Below are positions 1-9,700 of a DNA stretch of 64,000 bases, piece after piece. Position numbers and translations under genes: made by a program. The notes under the pieces were generated by a model that did not search any database, had not been told where the DNA came from, and saw only the letters and a program-made list of their open reading frames with translations. Within the stretch, counting starts at the first letter, position 1, and the number at the start of each line of letters is the position of its first letter. The stretch comes from Ceratopteris richardii (lineage: Eukaryota > Streptophyta > Polypodiopsida > Polypodiales > Pteridaceae), in assembly GCA_020310875.1 (NCBI GenBank), contig CM035428.1:105200161-105264160 (forward strand), given 5' to 3'.

Positions 1-520
1 GGGAGCGCACCGTGCACGTGCATGAGCAAACTCAATGTCATTAATAGTACCTCGATGATAGGCCGTCATTCACGGAGAATTTATTGGCCATATTCACTCA
101 TGAATTTGGACTGCCGAAGGAGAGAATTTTTGTGTGTGCTTTCTCATAACCTCTGTTGGATGAGGCTTCGAGATCCATCTCTTGCAATTATCTCTCTACT
201 TAACGGTAGTTATGAGTGGATTTTAGAGAGGTAGCCAATAAGAATTGGCTACAAGGAAACATTCCAAAGAAGACTTGGATCACTATTTCCCATCCATTTT
301 TTAGCAAAAATTGTGTTCCGAAAGAAGATTTTTGAAGAAGCATGAAGCACTCGACTTCATCAAATACAGTACAGGAAAGTGATTGCTCTATTCTCTTATT
401 TTCTTTAAAACTATTCTTTAATTTGTATACATATAGATGAAAACAAGAAAGGTTCCTCTTCTTGTAGCTTCGTTCACTAAATGGGTACATGTATTCATGG
501 AGTTAATAGCATCATGATAT
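1..520. other. Unassigned flank left of the LINE
   Basis: No convincing coding region. The open frames here are short, overlap on both strands and match no family I recognise. This is the left half of the LINE target site; its continuation is the sequence from 6757 onward. Confidence 0.5.
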
Positions 521-534
521 AACATTCGGTTAAG
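521..534. repeat. LINE target-site duplication, left copy
   Basis: The 14 bases AACATTCGGTTAAG stand here and again at 6743-6756, directly after the A-rich tail of the LINE. A perfect 14-bp direct repeat flanking a LINE is the usual footprint of target-primed reverse transcription. The last one or two A bases at the right copy could belong to the tail. Confidence 0.9.
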
Positions 535-1116
535 AGGTTGAAGAATGGACGAAGCTGCGACGGAGTGAAGGGCGACAGCAGGAAGAACATTAACTACGAC
601 GTAGCTGCTGCATATGTGAAGGGCGTGAAGGGCGACGGTTGGAAGAACCTTTAATTGGGTCGGAGCTGAAAGCTCATCATAGAGCGACGTCAACACCACT
701 CTACAGACGGACTGCTGTCGCCGGTGTGTCTTGGAGTCTTCCCATCGCGACTGAGCACTTTGCCTCATCGCGACGACGTCTAGCTGCCATCGCGACGACG
801 TCTAGCTGCCATCGCGACGGTGTGGCCTGTGGCCCATCGCGACGGTGTGGCCATGCCCACCGAGCTTGTGTTGAACTTCGAGGAAAGACTTGGCGCGCAT
901 AGGGCACGACTCCCGAGGGCACACCATCGCGATGGCACACCCTCGGACTTTTTCTCCAGCTGGCCCATCGCGTGCTTCAAGTTTTCTTTTCCTTGAAAGA
1001 GCTCTTTTAAAGAAATAGAGTAAAGAGAGCGTGTGTTGAGAAGGCTTCCGAGACCACTCCTTGACCTTCTTAGTTCAGTTGTGAAGCGATAGTCCAAAAG
1101 AAGCAAAAAGAAAAAA

Positions 1117-1154
<38 letters not shown>

Positions 1155-1392
1155 GAAGAAAAAAAAGAGAAAAAAAAAAACTATCCTTTATTGTGGGACT
1201 CTCATGAGTCGTTTCTTATTGAAGCAAGTCCTATGCCTTCTATTCCTGCATTCGGCTCCCTCGTTAGCTCGCTTTCTAAAATCCGAGAAGTAATTGCAAG
1301 TGGAGTTTGTTCGTCAAAAAGAATAAGATCTCGAGCGACTTTGGTCACGAGGCTCAAAGTTTAAGTGTAGTGGGTGCAAGTTCCTTTTGGCC
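535..1392 (+). promoter_or_regulatory. LINE 5' UTR with CATCGCGAC repeats
   Basis: The leader is GC-rich and unlike its AT-rich surroundings. The word CATCGCGAC or a close variant begins at about 743, 766, 788, 809, 835, 925 and 966; the copies at 766 and 788 belong to a 21-22 bp tandem unit. A related GAAGGGCGAC word repeats at about 570-640. Repeated CpG-rich words are expected of an internal LINE promoter, but promoter activity is inferred. An 86-bp A-rich tract (1095-1180) and an 11-C tract (1433-1443) also lie in or next to this leader. Confidence 0.55.
1095..1180 (+). repeat. A-rich tract inside the LINE leader
   Basis: About 86 bases are nearly all A with scattered G and a TTAT interruption. 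The tract lies inside the interval bounded by the LINE target-site duplication, about 560 bp from its left end, so it is not the terminal tail. It may be part of the leader, or the fossil tail of another transcript joined on the 5' side. Confidence 0.8.
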
Positions 1393-2782
1393 ATGGATGT
1401 GGCTTCATCCTCTCTCGTGAAAAGTAATCGGGCCCCCCCCCCCTAGGGAGACCGATTTCCTGGCCGCTCTGCTGGAGGGGGGGTCGTGTGCCGCCCCTGG
1501 GGCATCCGAAAGTGCTGAATCCCCCATTGTCTCCCTCAGTAGACCCGCAGTTCTGTCGGCTCAGGAGAAGCTCAAGAAAGTTTGCCTCGTCGGCCAAGTG
1601 TTTGGCCCTAGACCCCCGCTCGAAACTGTGCGACAATGGCTTCGAAAAGAGTGGTTCCCTCGAGGACTAATTGTTAGCAAATGTCAGTTCTTACCAGCGA
1701 ACCACATGTTGCTAGTCTTTGAAAATGAAGAGATGGCGTTCCAAGCCCTAAGCGTTGGCACCTGGCAGTTCGGTCGGGCGACCCTGTGCCTATTCAGATG
1801 GTCCCCGGACTTTACTCCCGACAAATCGAAATCGCTTCGGTACCCTCTTTGGGTTGAGCTCCCTAACCTTCCTTACTTCTTGTACAACTTCGTGTGGGAC
1901 ATTGTATCTCCTATCGGCAAGCCGCTGGCTTCACGTGAAGACATTGGTGGTCTCATCTATGAAGGTGCAAGACACTCGTTCAATGCTAGGTGGCACCCCC
2001 AAATCTGTGTCGAGGCCGACCTCAGTTCGCCGCTTCCATCAATGATCAAAGTGGACATGGGCGAAGGAGATGTATGGGAGCAGGACATCGCCTACAAAAA
2101 CCTTCCCAACGCGTGCTTTCGTTGTGGCCAACAAGGTCACAGGATTAAAGATTGCCCTCTCAGGCAAAAAAACAAGCGATTTCAAGAAGCCTCCAAAACT
2201 GCTCAAGACAACATTGGCGATTTGACCCACTCGACCAAGGAAGGGGAAGGCAAGGGTCTCCGTAATCCGCAAGCTGATGCTGATGGCTTTATTGAAGTTA
2301 GAAGAAGAAGGAAAAGAAGCCCTAGGGCCAACGGTGAGAGAAACAACCTGCCACTTACCCCCTATAGCAATTTGTATGGCAATCTAGGAAAGGAGATCAA
2401 CGAGCTTGACTACCCAGGAGGGAAGCCACTTGAGGTAGACACCTACGACAAAGCCCTAGAGATCCTTGACAATAAAGAAACCCCCCAGGAGGGCTACACT
2501 ACAAGCAAAGAAGATGGTTTCACCACTAGTAACGAAGACAACATGGATAGTGAAAGTTCCATCATTGGATCGACGATCCCGGAAACGGTGCCGAGCACGG
2601 GGCCCAAGTCTCCCCAGCAAGGGGCATCCCGCAAAGGAAAACAGCCTATGGAGCTACCCTGGAAAAGCCCCCACAAGAACCGATTTCTAAGTCGGGATCA
2701 GATCCCAGCGAAAAAGAAAGATGAAGCCAAGAGAAGAAAGGACAAAGCTCCCTCCCGCAAAGAGGGATCAATACAAAAATGA
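1393..2782 (+). CDS. LINE ORF1 protein: DUF4283-like plus CCHC knuckle
   Basis: This is the ORF1 product, an RNA-binding partner of the LINE ribonucleoprotein. The frame open through 1421-2782 has a DUF4283-type region with its YPLWVELPNLPYF segment, then a CCHC knuckle (CFRCGQQGHRIKDC, about 2119-2160). A basic, low-complexity tail rich in Lys, Arg and Ser follows. There is no ATG near the start of that frame; the first codon available from a lenient search is GTG at 1598. An ATG at 1393 opens a plausible N-terminus (MDVASSSLVKSNRAPPP) in the neighbouring frame, which would join if the 11-C tract at 1433-1443 were one C shorter. I therefore take 1393 as the ancestral start with a slip; the true start is uncertain. 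The stop overlaps the ORF2 start as ATGA. Confidence 0.75.
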
Positions 2783-5700
2783 TTGTCATCTCGCTAAATG
2801 CTAGAGGGCTAACCGACCCCTCAAGAGCGACCATCATTGGTCAATGGCTTCGCGACATTAGCTTAAACCCAGACTTTATATGTATTCAAGAGATTAAAAT
2901 TGACGGAGAAGACCTCCAGAAACGGCTCAGACAGGTCTCCTCGGCCCATGTGTGGATCCCAACGAGGCACCTGCGGGGGTCTGGAGGAACGGCTATCGGT
3001 GTTAAACAACTCTGGTTCGAAAAGCTTGAGAACTCCATTGAAGATGTAAGTCACCGTTGGATTGCTGTTTCTATTGGTGCTCCTCTTTGTGTTACTATGG
3101 TTTCCTTGTACGCCCCTAACGGGGATTTGGAGAGACTGAACACTTGGGCCTCCCTAGACTCGCTTCCCCACAACGTGCTAATATGTGGAGACTTCAACAT
3201 GGTGGAGGACCCTATGGACAGATGGATGGGCAAGGGCAGGGTCATCGACAGTCGGGAGAAAGAAACGTGGGACATGACCAAACTCCACTTGGATTTGGTT
3301 GAATTCAAAGACTCGAATGGCTTTTCTTGGTCGAATCTCCAAGCGGGCGAGGACCTGAGGAAAGCTAGACTCGATAGATGCTACATCTCTCAGAGTTTTA
3401 CTCATCAGTGGGGCCACCCTACCATCACGCAACGCACTGACCTCACTATCTCTGATCACTACCCGATCGTTATCACTTTTCAACCTTCCAACAAAATCCG
3501 CAAGGCTCCGTGGTTCCATGCCAACGCAACCACCTTCTCTCTCCCCTCCGTCCATCAAGAAATTGCCGATGTGTGGAAGGTGGCGTTCGCCTCTGGCTTG
3601 GCCCCAGCCAAGTGCTGGAGAAGTGCGGTCGACAAGTCTCGTAAGATCATGATCAGAACTAAGAAGATGCTCGAGACTATGCGGCGGGCTCGTAGGGAAG
3701 CTCTTTACCACAGACTCTGGCGGCTCGAGGAGGAAGTGAACAAAGGAAAACACCAAGCCCAGAAAGGTCTCCGAAAAATCAGAGCAGTGTTGAGATACGA
3801 GGAAGAAATACAAAGGAAAAACTTGCAAATCTTCTTCAAGGAGTGGTGGGCTGGCAAAGCTGACAAACCCACCAAAGAGATGTGTCGTATCCTTAAAAGG
3901 AAACACAACAGAGAATCGATCCCCCTACTGCTAGATCCACATGGCAATGTATGCAATTCGGAAGAAGATAATTTTGGCATCATCGAAGGGCACTTCACGA
4001 GACTCCTGGGAACCTCGAACCCCCTCTCCCACCATAGAAGGGACTGTATGGCTGCCATTTCTAGGGTTTCCCCCCGGAGGATACCACCCAACCTCCACTC
4101 CCTACTTCATGCCCCTATCTCGGAATCAGAAATCATTGAGGTCATTGATGCCCTCCCTCTCGGTAAAAGCCCGGGACCCGACGGACTCACTAACGAGTTC
4201 TTTAAATCCTTCAAGCTGGTGGTTGCCACCCCTCTTCGGATGGTTTGGCAAGAAGCGCTAAAGTTTGGTGCTCTTCCTTCTTGTCTAAATAATGGAATTA
4301 TCAAGTTGATACACAAGAAGGGGGAAAAGAACAGAATCGAGAACTGGCGACCTATTACGATGCTCCAAACAGGATACAAGATCATCGCCAAAGTCATTGC
4401 CAACAGACTCTCGTGCCACCTGAGATCTTGGCTTAGTGAGGACCAAAAAGGATTCATCAAAGGCAGGTCTATCCTGGAAACCATTATGGATATTTGGGAA
4501 GGTATTCAATTTGCAAATGAGTCTAATCAAGATGTGGTCTTCCTCAAGATCGACTTTGACAAAGCCTACGACAGGCTAGAATGGGACTATATTCTGCAGT
4601 CGCTCCAAGATCTCGGACTTAGTCAGAAATTCACCAAGATGATCGCGACCCTGCTCGGAAACGCAACGACCCAAATTAACGTTAACGGCAAACTTTCGAA
4701 GGCGATCCATCTTAGAAGATCTATTAGACAAGAGTGCCCTCTGGCCCCCCTTCTTTTTGCCATCGCCACTGAGGGGCTGAGCAGACTTGTGGCTCATCAT
4801 GTGGAGGCTGGCAATATCAAAGGCCTCCGGCTGCCTCACGACCACAGTCAAATCATCATGAGACTTTTTGCCGATGATATGAACGCGTTCGTTCACAATG
4901 ATAATACCAGCCTGGAGACTTTCTGGAGGTGTCTTGCTATCTTTTGTGATGCCTCTGGATCCAAAATCAACCACTCTAAGACCGCCTTTAGGGCTATTGT
5001 GGGACAGCATCCTGGCCTTCTCATTGATCACGGCTGTCAAATCATTCCGCAGGGCCAAATCTTTCGACTTCTTGGAATCCCCTTGGGGTTTGGCGTCTCT
5101 ATGGAGCAGCGATGGAACTGGGTGTTGGCCAAACTCGAAAACAAACTTAACTATTGGAGAGGTATGCAAATCAATCTCGTTGGGCGTGCGATGGTTATCA
5201 ACACGTTCCTCCTCTCTTCTACCATCTATTTCCTTTCTTGTTGGAGACCGAATGAGCAAGGCCTGTCCAAACTGAATAGTATTTGTAGAAACTTTCTTTG
5301 GACGGGCGATCATAACAGAAGGGGGGTGCCTAAAATCAAATGGGCCATCTGCACTAGCCCTAGAGATAGCGGGGGACTTGGTATCCTGGACATTGGGTGT
5401 ATGGCTAACAAACTGGCAGCCAAATGGATGATTAAGGCTTGGAGCAATGGGGAGGCATCGTGGGCCAAGCTGATCTTCAGAAACAAGAATGAGTTGGCCC
5501 TCATGGGGTTCCCGAACTGGAAGAATCTTGACATCATGACCCTGCTATTCTCCCCGATCCCCGTCTTCCCGAAAGGCTCCAATCTCGTGTGCTCCCTTTG
5601 GAAGGGATGGAATAAAGTCAAAAGCTTCACAAGAATTAGTGAGGACTGGAAGTGGGCGGCCGGAATCAGACAAAACGACTCTATCTGGTTTCCGATACAT

Positions 5701-6603
5701 GGCATCCGGAGTGTGGAGTCGTGGAACATTCAAAATGCCAAGAAGTTATGGAACAAAGGATTCAAAAAATGGAAACACCTCTGGAAACATGACACCAACA
5801 GCTGGATCAACTTCGAGGATATTGACCCTCGCATAAACATCTCCTACGAAGAATGGAACACTTTGCAAAGCAGATGCCTCGCATGGGATCGTCACAAGAC
5901 TCGCCTTCTCATGGGACACGACACACCGAACTTGCTTGGTCTCAAATGGCACAATGGAAATAGCCTACCCAAAATCCCGAACATCAAAGAAACGGCTGAC
6001 CACCGGATCAGCCTCAACAAGAAGTGGTGCCTGTCTTGGACGCGGCTTCGGTGGGACATGAAATTCATGGGTATCTGGCACCCCCTTATAGAGATTAAGA
6101 AGTCTGTCCTCTTATGGCAAATTCTTCATCGAGGAATCTGGACCAACCATAAGGCTAGCAAACTTTGTGGGATCCCTCCTTGGTGCAAACGCTGCCACCG
6201 GGTTATCGAAGATGTCCCACACATCTTCCTTACTTGCCCCAACTCCTACAGAATCTGGCAGACGGTTGGAATGAAAATCAGACTTCAAAAACAGCTTAGT
6301 TGGAAACAAGTCCTTTTGGGAGAAGCGATCGGCTGCTCTGCGACACTCTGGAACGCCATCAGAGGGGAAGTCCTGTGGAAAATTTGGCGGGAGAGGTGTG
6401 CTCTCAACTTCGGCGATCCCCCCAGGGAGTGGTCGATTGAGAAATCACTATTCCTCCTTGGTAAAAGGATTGTTAACAGTAAGAAATCCCCCCCCTTCAG
6501 GCACCATCAAGTCCTTCTTTTGACCAACAACAAGCTCAAACCCAAGTGGGCCCCGCATGAGGGCGATGAGAGGGTGATTAACCTTCTCTGTAATGCAACC
6601 TAG
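2779..6603 (+). CDS. LINE ORF2: endonuclease-reverse transcriptase
   Basis: An uninterrupted 1274-residue protein that nicks the target and copies the element RNA. The N-terminal apurinic-type endonuclease runs to about residue 230, with SLNARGL near residue 5, IQEIK near 32, CGDFNM near 135 and SDHYPI near 220. The reverse transcriptase occupies about 440-760, with KIDFDKAYDRLEW and the catalytic FADD in RLFADDMNAF. A C-terminal zf-RVT region has WKLILHR-like tryptophans and Cys/His residues (CKRCHRVIEDVPHIFLTC). Length and order fit plant L1 ORF2. The start ATG overlaps the ORF1 stop by 4 bp (ATGA), which suggests termination-reinitiation. One oddity: the usual RQGCPL motif reads RQECPLAP, replacing a near-invariant Gly with Glu, so this copy may be catalytically weak. 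Confidence 0.95.
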   Translation: MIVISLNARGLTDPSRATIIGQWLRDISLNPDFICIQEIKIDGEDLQKRLRQVSSAHVWIPTRHLRGSGGTAIGVKQLWFEKLENSIEDVSHRWIAVSIGAPLCVTMVSLYAPNGDLERLNTWASLDSLPHNVLICGDFNMVEDPMDRWMGKGRVIDSREKETWDMTKLHLDLVEFKDSNGFSWSNLQAGEDLRKARLDRCYISQSFTHQWGHPTITQRTDLTISDHYPIVITFQPSNKIRKAPWFHANATTFSLPSVHQEIADVWKVAFASGLAPAKCWRSAVDKSRKIMIRTKKMLETMRRARREALYHRLWRLEEEVNKGKHQAQKGLRKIRAVLRYEEEIQRKNLQIFFKEWWAGKADKPTKEMCRILKRKHNRESIPLLLDPHGNVCNSEEDNFGIIEGHFTRLLGTSNPLSHHRRDCMAAISRVSPRRIPPNLHSLLHAPISESEIIEVIDALPLGKSPGPDGLTNEFFKSFKLVVATPLRMVWQEALKFGALPSCLNNGIIKLIHKKGEKNRIENWRPITMLQTGYKIIAKVIANRLSCHLRSWLSEDQKGFIKGRSILETIMDIWEGIQFANESNQDVVFLKIDFDKAYDRLEWDYILQSLQDLGLSQKFTKMIATLLGNATTQINVNGKLSKAIHLRRSIRQECPLAPLLFAIATEGLSRLVAHHVEAGNIKGLRLPHDHSQIIMRLFADDMNAFVHNDNTSLETFWRCLAIFCDASGSKINHSKTAFRAIVGQHPGLLIDHGCQIIPQGQIFRLLGIPLGFGVSMEQRWNWVLAKLENKLNYWRGMQINLVGRAMVINTFLLSSTIYFLSCWRPNEQGLSKLNSICRNFLWTGDHNRRGVPKIKWAICTSPRDSGGLGILDIGCMANKLAAKWMIKAWSNGEASWAKLIFRNKNELALMGFPNWKNLDIMTLLFSPIPVFPKGSNLVCSLWKGWNKVKSFTRISEDWKWAAGIRQNDSIWFPIHGIRSVESWNIQNAKKLWNKGFKKWKHLWKHDTNSWINFEDIDPRINISYEEWNTLQSRCLAWDRHKTRLLMGHDTPNLLGLKWHNGNSLPKIPNIKETADHRISLNKKWCLSWTRLRWDMKFMGIWHPLIEIKKSVLLWQILHRGIWTNHKASKLCGIPPWCKRCHRVIEDVPHIFLTCPNSYRIWQTVGMKIRLQKQLSWKQVLLGEAIGCSATLWNAIRGEVLWKIWRERCALNFGDPPREWSIEKSLFLLGKRIVNSKKSPPFRHHQVLLLTNNKLKPKWAPHEGDERVINLLCNAT

Positions 6604-6742
6604 GATTCAATCAAGCTTCCCCTGCTTTGTGGGATTTGGGGGTCCCGTGGGCACTAGTCCCCTTCTATTGTACCTTTGTTTCTTAATTTAATTCAAGTCC
6701 GGGAGAGTAGGCTATTGCCGAACTTCCTTTATATTAAAAAAA
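6604..6742 (+). other. LINE 3' UTR and A tail
   Basis: A 139-bp non-coding tail that starts at the ORF2 stop and ends in a run of about nine A bases. It contains CCCCTGCTTTGTGG, GGGGGT, GTGGG.ACTA, TTGTAC and GAGTAGGCT in that order. The same words in the same order form the 3' part of the SINE at 30206-30452. In LINEs this region is what the reverse transcriptase recognises; that role here is inferred from the sharing. Confidence 0.85.
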
Positions 6743-6756
6743 AACATTCGGTTAAG
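6743..6756. repeat. LINE target-site duplication, right copy
   Basis: Identical to 521-534. After it the unassigned flanking sequence resumes (TAGTTTTGAATTTT). Confidence 0.9.
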
Positions 6757-9700
6757 TAGTTTTGAATTTTTAAGAAGGATATGAGTAAATTTCATGCATT
6801 CAATAGCTTTGTGATGAAACATCATAATGCAAATATGAAGTCAAGATCGCTCATGCACAAAGATAGATATCATACATTATCTGATTGATAGATCATGAGA
6901 TATGTGCATAATTTTCTTATGCAACAAGGATGAGATTAGACCTTTTATGAATAGCTATCTGCAAGGATAAAGGCATATAGAAAATTCCTTCATAGAGAAA
7001 GCTTCAAAGATTGTTGATGGCTCTTCTTAAATGAAGGATGAAGCTGCATCTCATGATGAGTATCTTTTCAATTATGGTTTTCTAATTTTTATCACCTAAC
7101 ATGCATGATTAGAGGGTTATGCCTTGTGTGCACAACTAAGGTATACACAAATAATAACTTTATACAAGAATCTAGCACATACATGAATGAATCGATATTT
7201 TATGCATTATGAACATGAATCTCTTTTTGCATAAAGAGTGGTTTTACATGGTAGTACATATAGTTGTGAGGGCATGGTTCTGTTTGAAAAGTTCATTTGC
7301 CAAGGGTAATGGAGGCATGTGCATGTCATCCATTAATTATGCATAGAGATTCTACCCCTTAAAATGCATAAAGGTAAATGTACAAATATGGGTACACAAG
7401 TAAGTATACAAGTACCCAAGAAAGACTTCAAAATGGATGAGATGGGTTGGCCGAAGCCTATTTCATCACCATGGGAACACTCGAGTATGCATGAAGTGCC
7501 AAGATGGAAGGGAAGGAGTGCAAGGGCCCAAGCCTACTTCATCATCACGAGAACACTCAAGCAAAGCCATGGGATGGACGAAGCTTAATTTCTAGATAAA
7601 TTTTTTTCCCTCTTTTCTTTTCCTCTCAAACCATGAAGCATGCACTAGATAATGTAAGAGAAATGAACTGAGTAGTGGATGCATGGATTTAGGTGGTCGG
7701 GTTTCTTTGGCCACATAGACAATTAGTCATGGAAATAAGTTGCACTATGCATCCACTTCATTGATTTGAAAAGAAAGATTGGTTGTGCATTTTCATGGAA
7801 AATGGTCTATGAAGTATGCATTATGGAAACTCATATGCACAGAAAGAAAGAAGCATGGAAGTTTTGCACCATCCTTTGAATAATCAAAGTTCCAATTTGG
7901 GACTTTTGCATGCTTTAAGGAGGGGTTCAACTTCTGAACCTTATGCATGGAACACCTTTTCCAATAAAGGTGGAACCATTTGACATACACTAGTATGCAT
8001 ATGGAACATATTACATGGGTTTTGTTTTGCATTGAGAAGGAGATTAATTTCTTAAAGTTAAGCTTAAGTATGATTATAAGTTCCATAATAGGAATAATGG
8101 TATTAGAGCCAATTGGCCATAAGTAAAACTACCATTCACTTCCTATATAGTTGGACTATTACAAGCCAAGAAATAGTACATTGCCAAAATACATTAAGCT
8201 TAAAGTCCCTCTTATGGAGTATCAAATTGCCATTAAAAAACCCATGGCATGCCTGATCAACAAGGCCATAGTACAAAAATCTTCTCTCTTAAAACCATGA
8301 TACAATGGTGGTAACTTAGAGCACTATGTTCTCAAAGCTCTAAGGAAGAGAAAATATGGTATAATAGAATCTTAGTTTGGGAAGATGAAAGTATTAGTGT
8401 TTTTGTTCAAGAAAGTTCTTTGTTTGAAAGAAGTAAAGAACTGTTTGGAGCTTTACATTATTCTTCCAAGCAAATGCAAGGCATGAAGAGAAGGTAAAAC
8501 TCAAGGGTTGTAATAAACCCTAAATACCATTTTCTAATGTCCTAGAAATAATGGACTATATAGTAAATGGAATTACCATCTACTTCAACATAGAGATCTG
8601 ATTGGCAAGTCAATTATTCTTTCTCAGATTACTCATTATGTCATAAGGGATACTATCTACTTGAGTATAAACTAGCTCTATTATCAGATGACATAAAATG
8701 ATCTTTTAGAGTACATCTGAACAAAGGAATCATTGAAAAACCAATCTTTGACATTAAGTCTTGTCAAGTTGCAATTACAACTGAGACTTGGTAAGTTGAA
8801 AACCCATTGTAGCATAGACAATACATATGCTCTACAGTGGAAATAACACTTACAAGTCCAAGAAGTAATAGATCTTACTTGATTAGAAGAAGGTTTGATC
8901 TCAAAATTCAACCTAAAGTTACCTTTACTTAAGTGGAAGTGTAGGTCGGATGGTATGGGACATCTAGGCTTACATTACCACGGAAGTTGATTTGATGGTG
9001 TGGGACATCAAATTTAGAGGTAATTCAAAACTTGAACCTTGGGACATTTGTTCTATATGCTTGCAGAAAAGAAAGCAAAAAAGCTCTGAATAGTTCTTTT
9101 AACTAGGGAGAATAATAAAAGATTGAAAATAAACTCTTTCAAATTCTATTGAAAGAACACGATTTTCAATATACCCTCATGCAGATTTTGAGGACGAAAA
9201 CTCTTAAGGAGGGAAGAAAGTCCTCAAGAACTTGTATCTTATGCCTTGAAAAGACCAAATAGGGTATGGCAAGGTAAAAGATATACAAGAAGTAGATAAA
9301 GTTGAAGTACTTCCTCGTATTCTAGTACTTCATATATCTTTCATTACATCTTCCAACTAAATGAAGTTCTCAGAGATTGGGAATTGTCAAAGAACTCCAA
9401 TGCAAGAGAAGACTTGTATACACCATAAGGATTGTATAAATCCTAAGTGGGTTAGGAAAAGAAGTTGGATGAGCTATAAAGCATAATCTATCTTGATGCT
9501 TCATGGGGATAACATAACATACGTTATAGATTCCAATAGTATAGACCTAAGGAAAATGGCTTCTTGTATGAAGCATAATAGCTAGATCCCCAAGTAAAAC
9601 CCATGGGTAAGGCATTGAAAATGAAGGGATCTATTTGAGAAAGAACTAGTCTTATCTCTTATTTTGGCTAAAGAAGAGAAGAAATCCAAAAGACCCAAGT

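Larger units (their letters stand above)
535..6742 (+). mobile_element. Full-length L1-type LINE retrotransposon
   Basis: A complete non-LTR retrotransposon of about 6.2 kb. In order it has a CpG-rich 5' UTR with short tandem repeats, ORF1 (nucleic-acid binding), ORF2 (endonuclease plus reverse transcriptase), a short 3' UTR and a tail of about nine A bases. It is flanked by a perfect 14-bp target-site duplication. The domain set (DUF4283-like plus CCHC in ORF1; apurinic-type endonuclease, reverse transcriptase and zf-RVT in ORF2) is that of plant L1 elements. ORF2 is uninterrupted and the duplication is perfect, so the insertion looks recent. Two blemishes are visible: a likely 1-bp slip in the C tract early in ORF1, and a Gly-to-Glu change in a conserved reverse-transcriptase motif. 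Its 3' UTR is shared with the SINE at 30206-30452. Confidence 0.93.

Noticed and set aside
743-974. CRISPR-like look of evenly repeated CATCGCGAC words
   Set aside because: Spacing is uneven, the repeats are only about 9 bp, and they sit in the leader of a plant LINE.
3178-3906. Minus-strand ORF of 242 codons within LINE ORF2
   Set aside because: Antisense shadow of a long real frame; no recognisable domain.
4576-5313. Minus-strand ORF of 245 codons within LINE ORF2
   Set aside because: Antisense shadow of the reverse transcriptase region.
7364-7588. 74-codon ORF in unassigned sequence
   Set aside because: Short, isolated, made of an imperfect internal repeat, no family.
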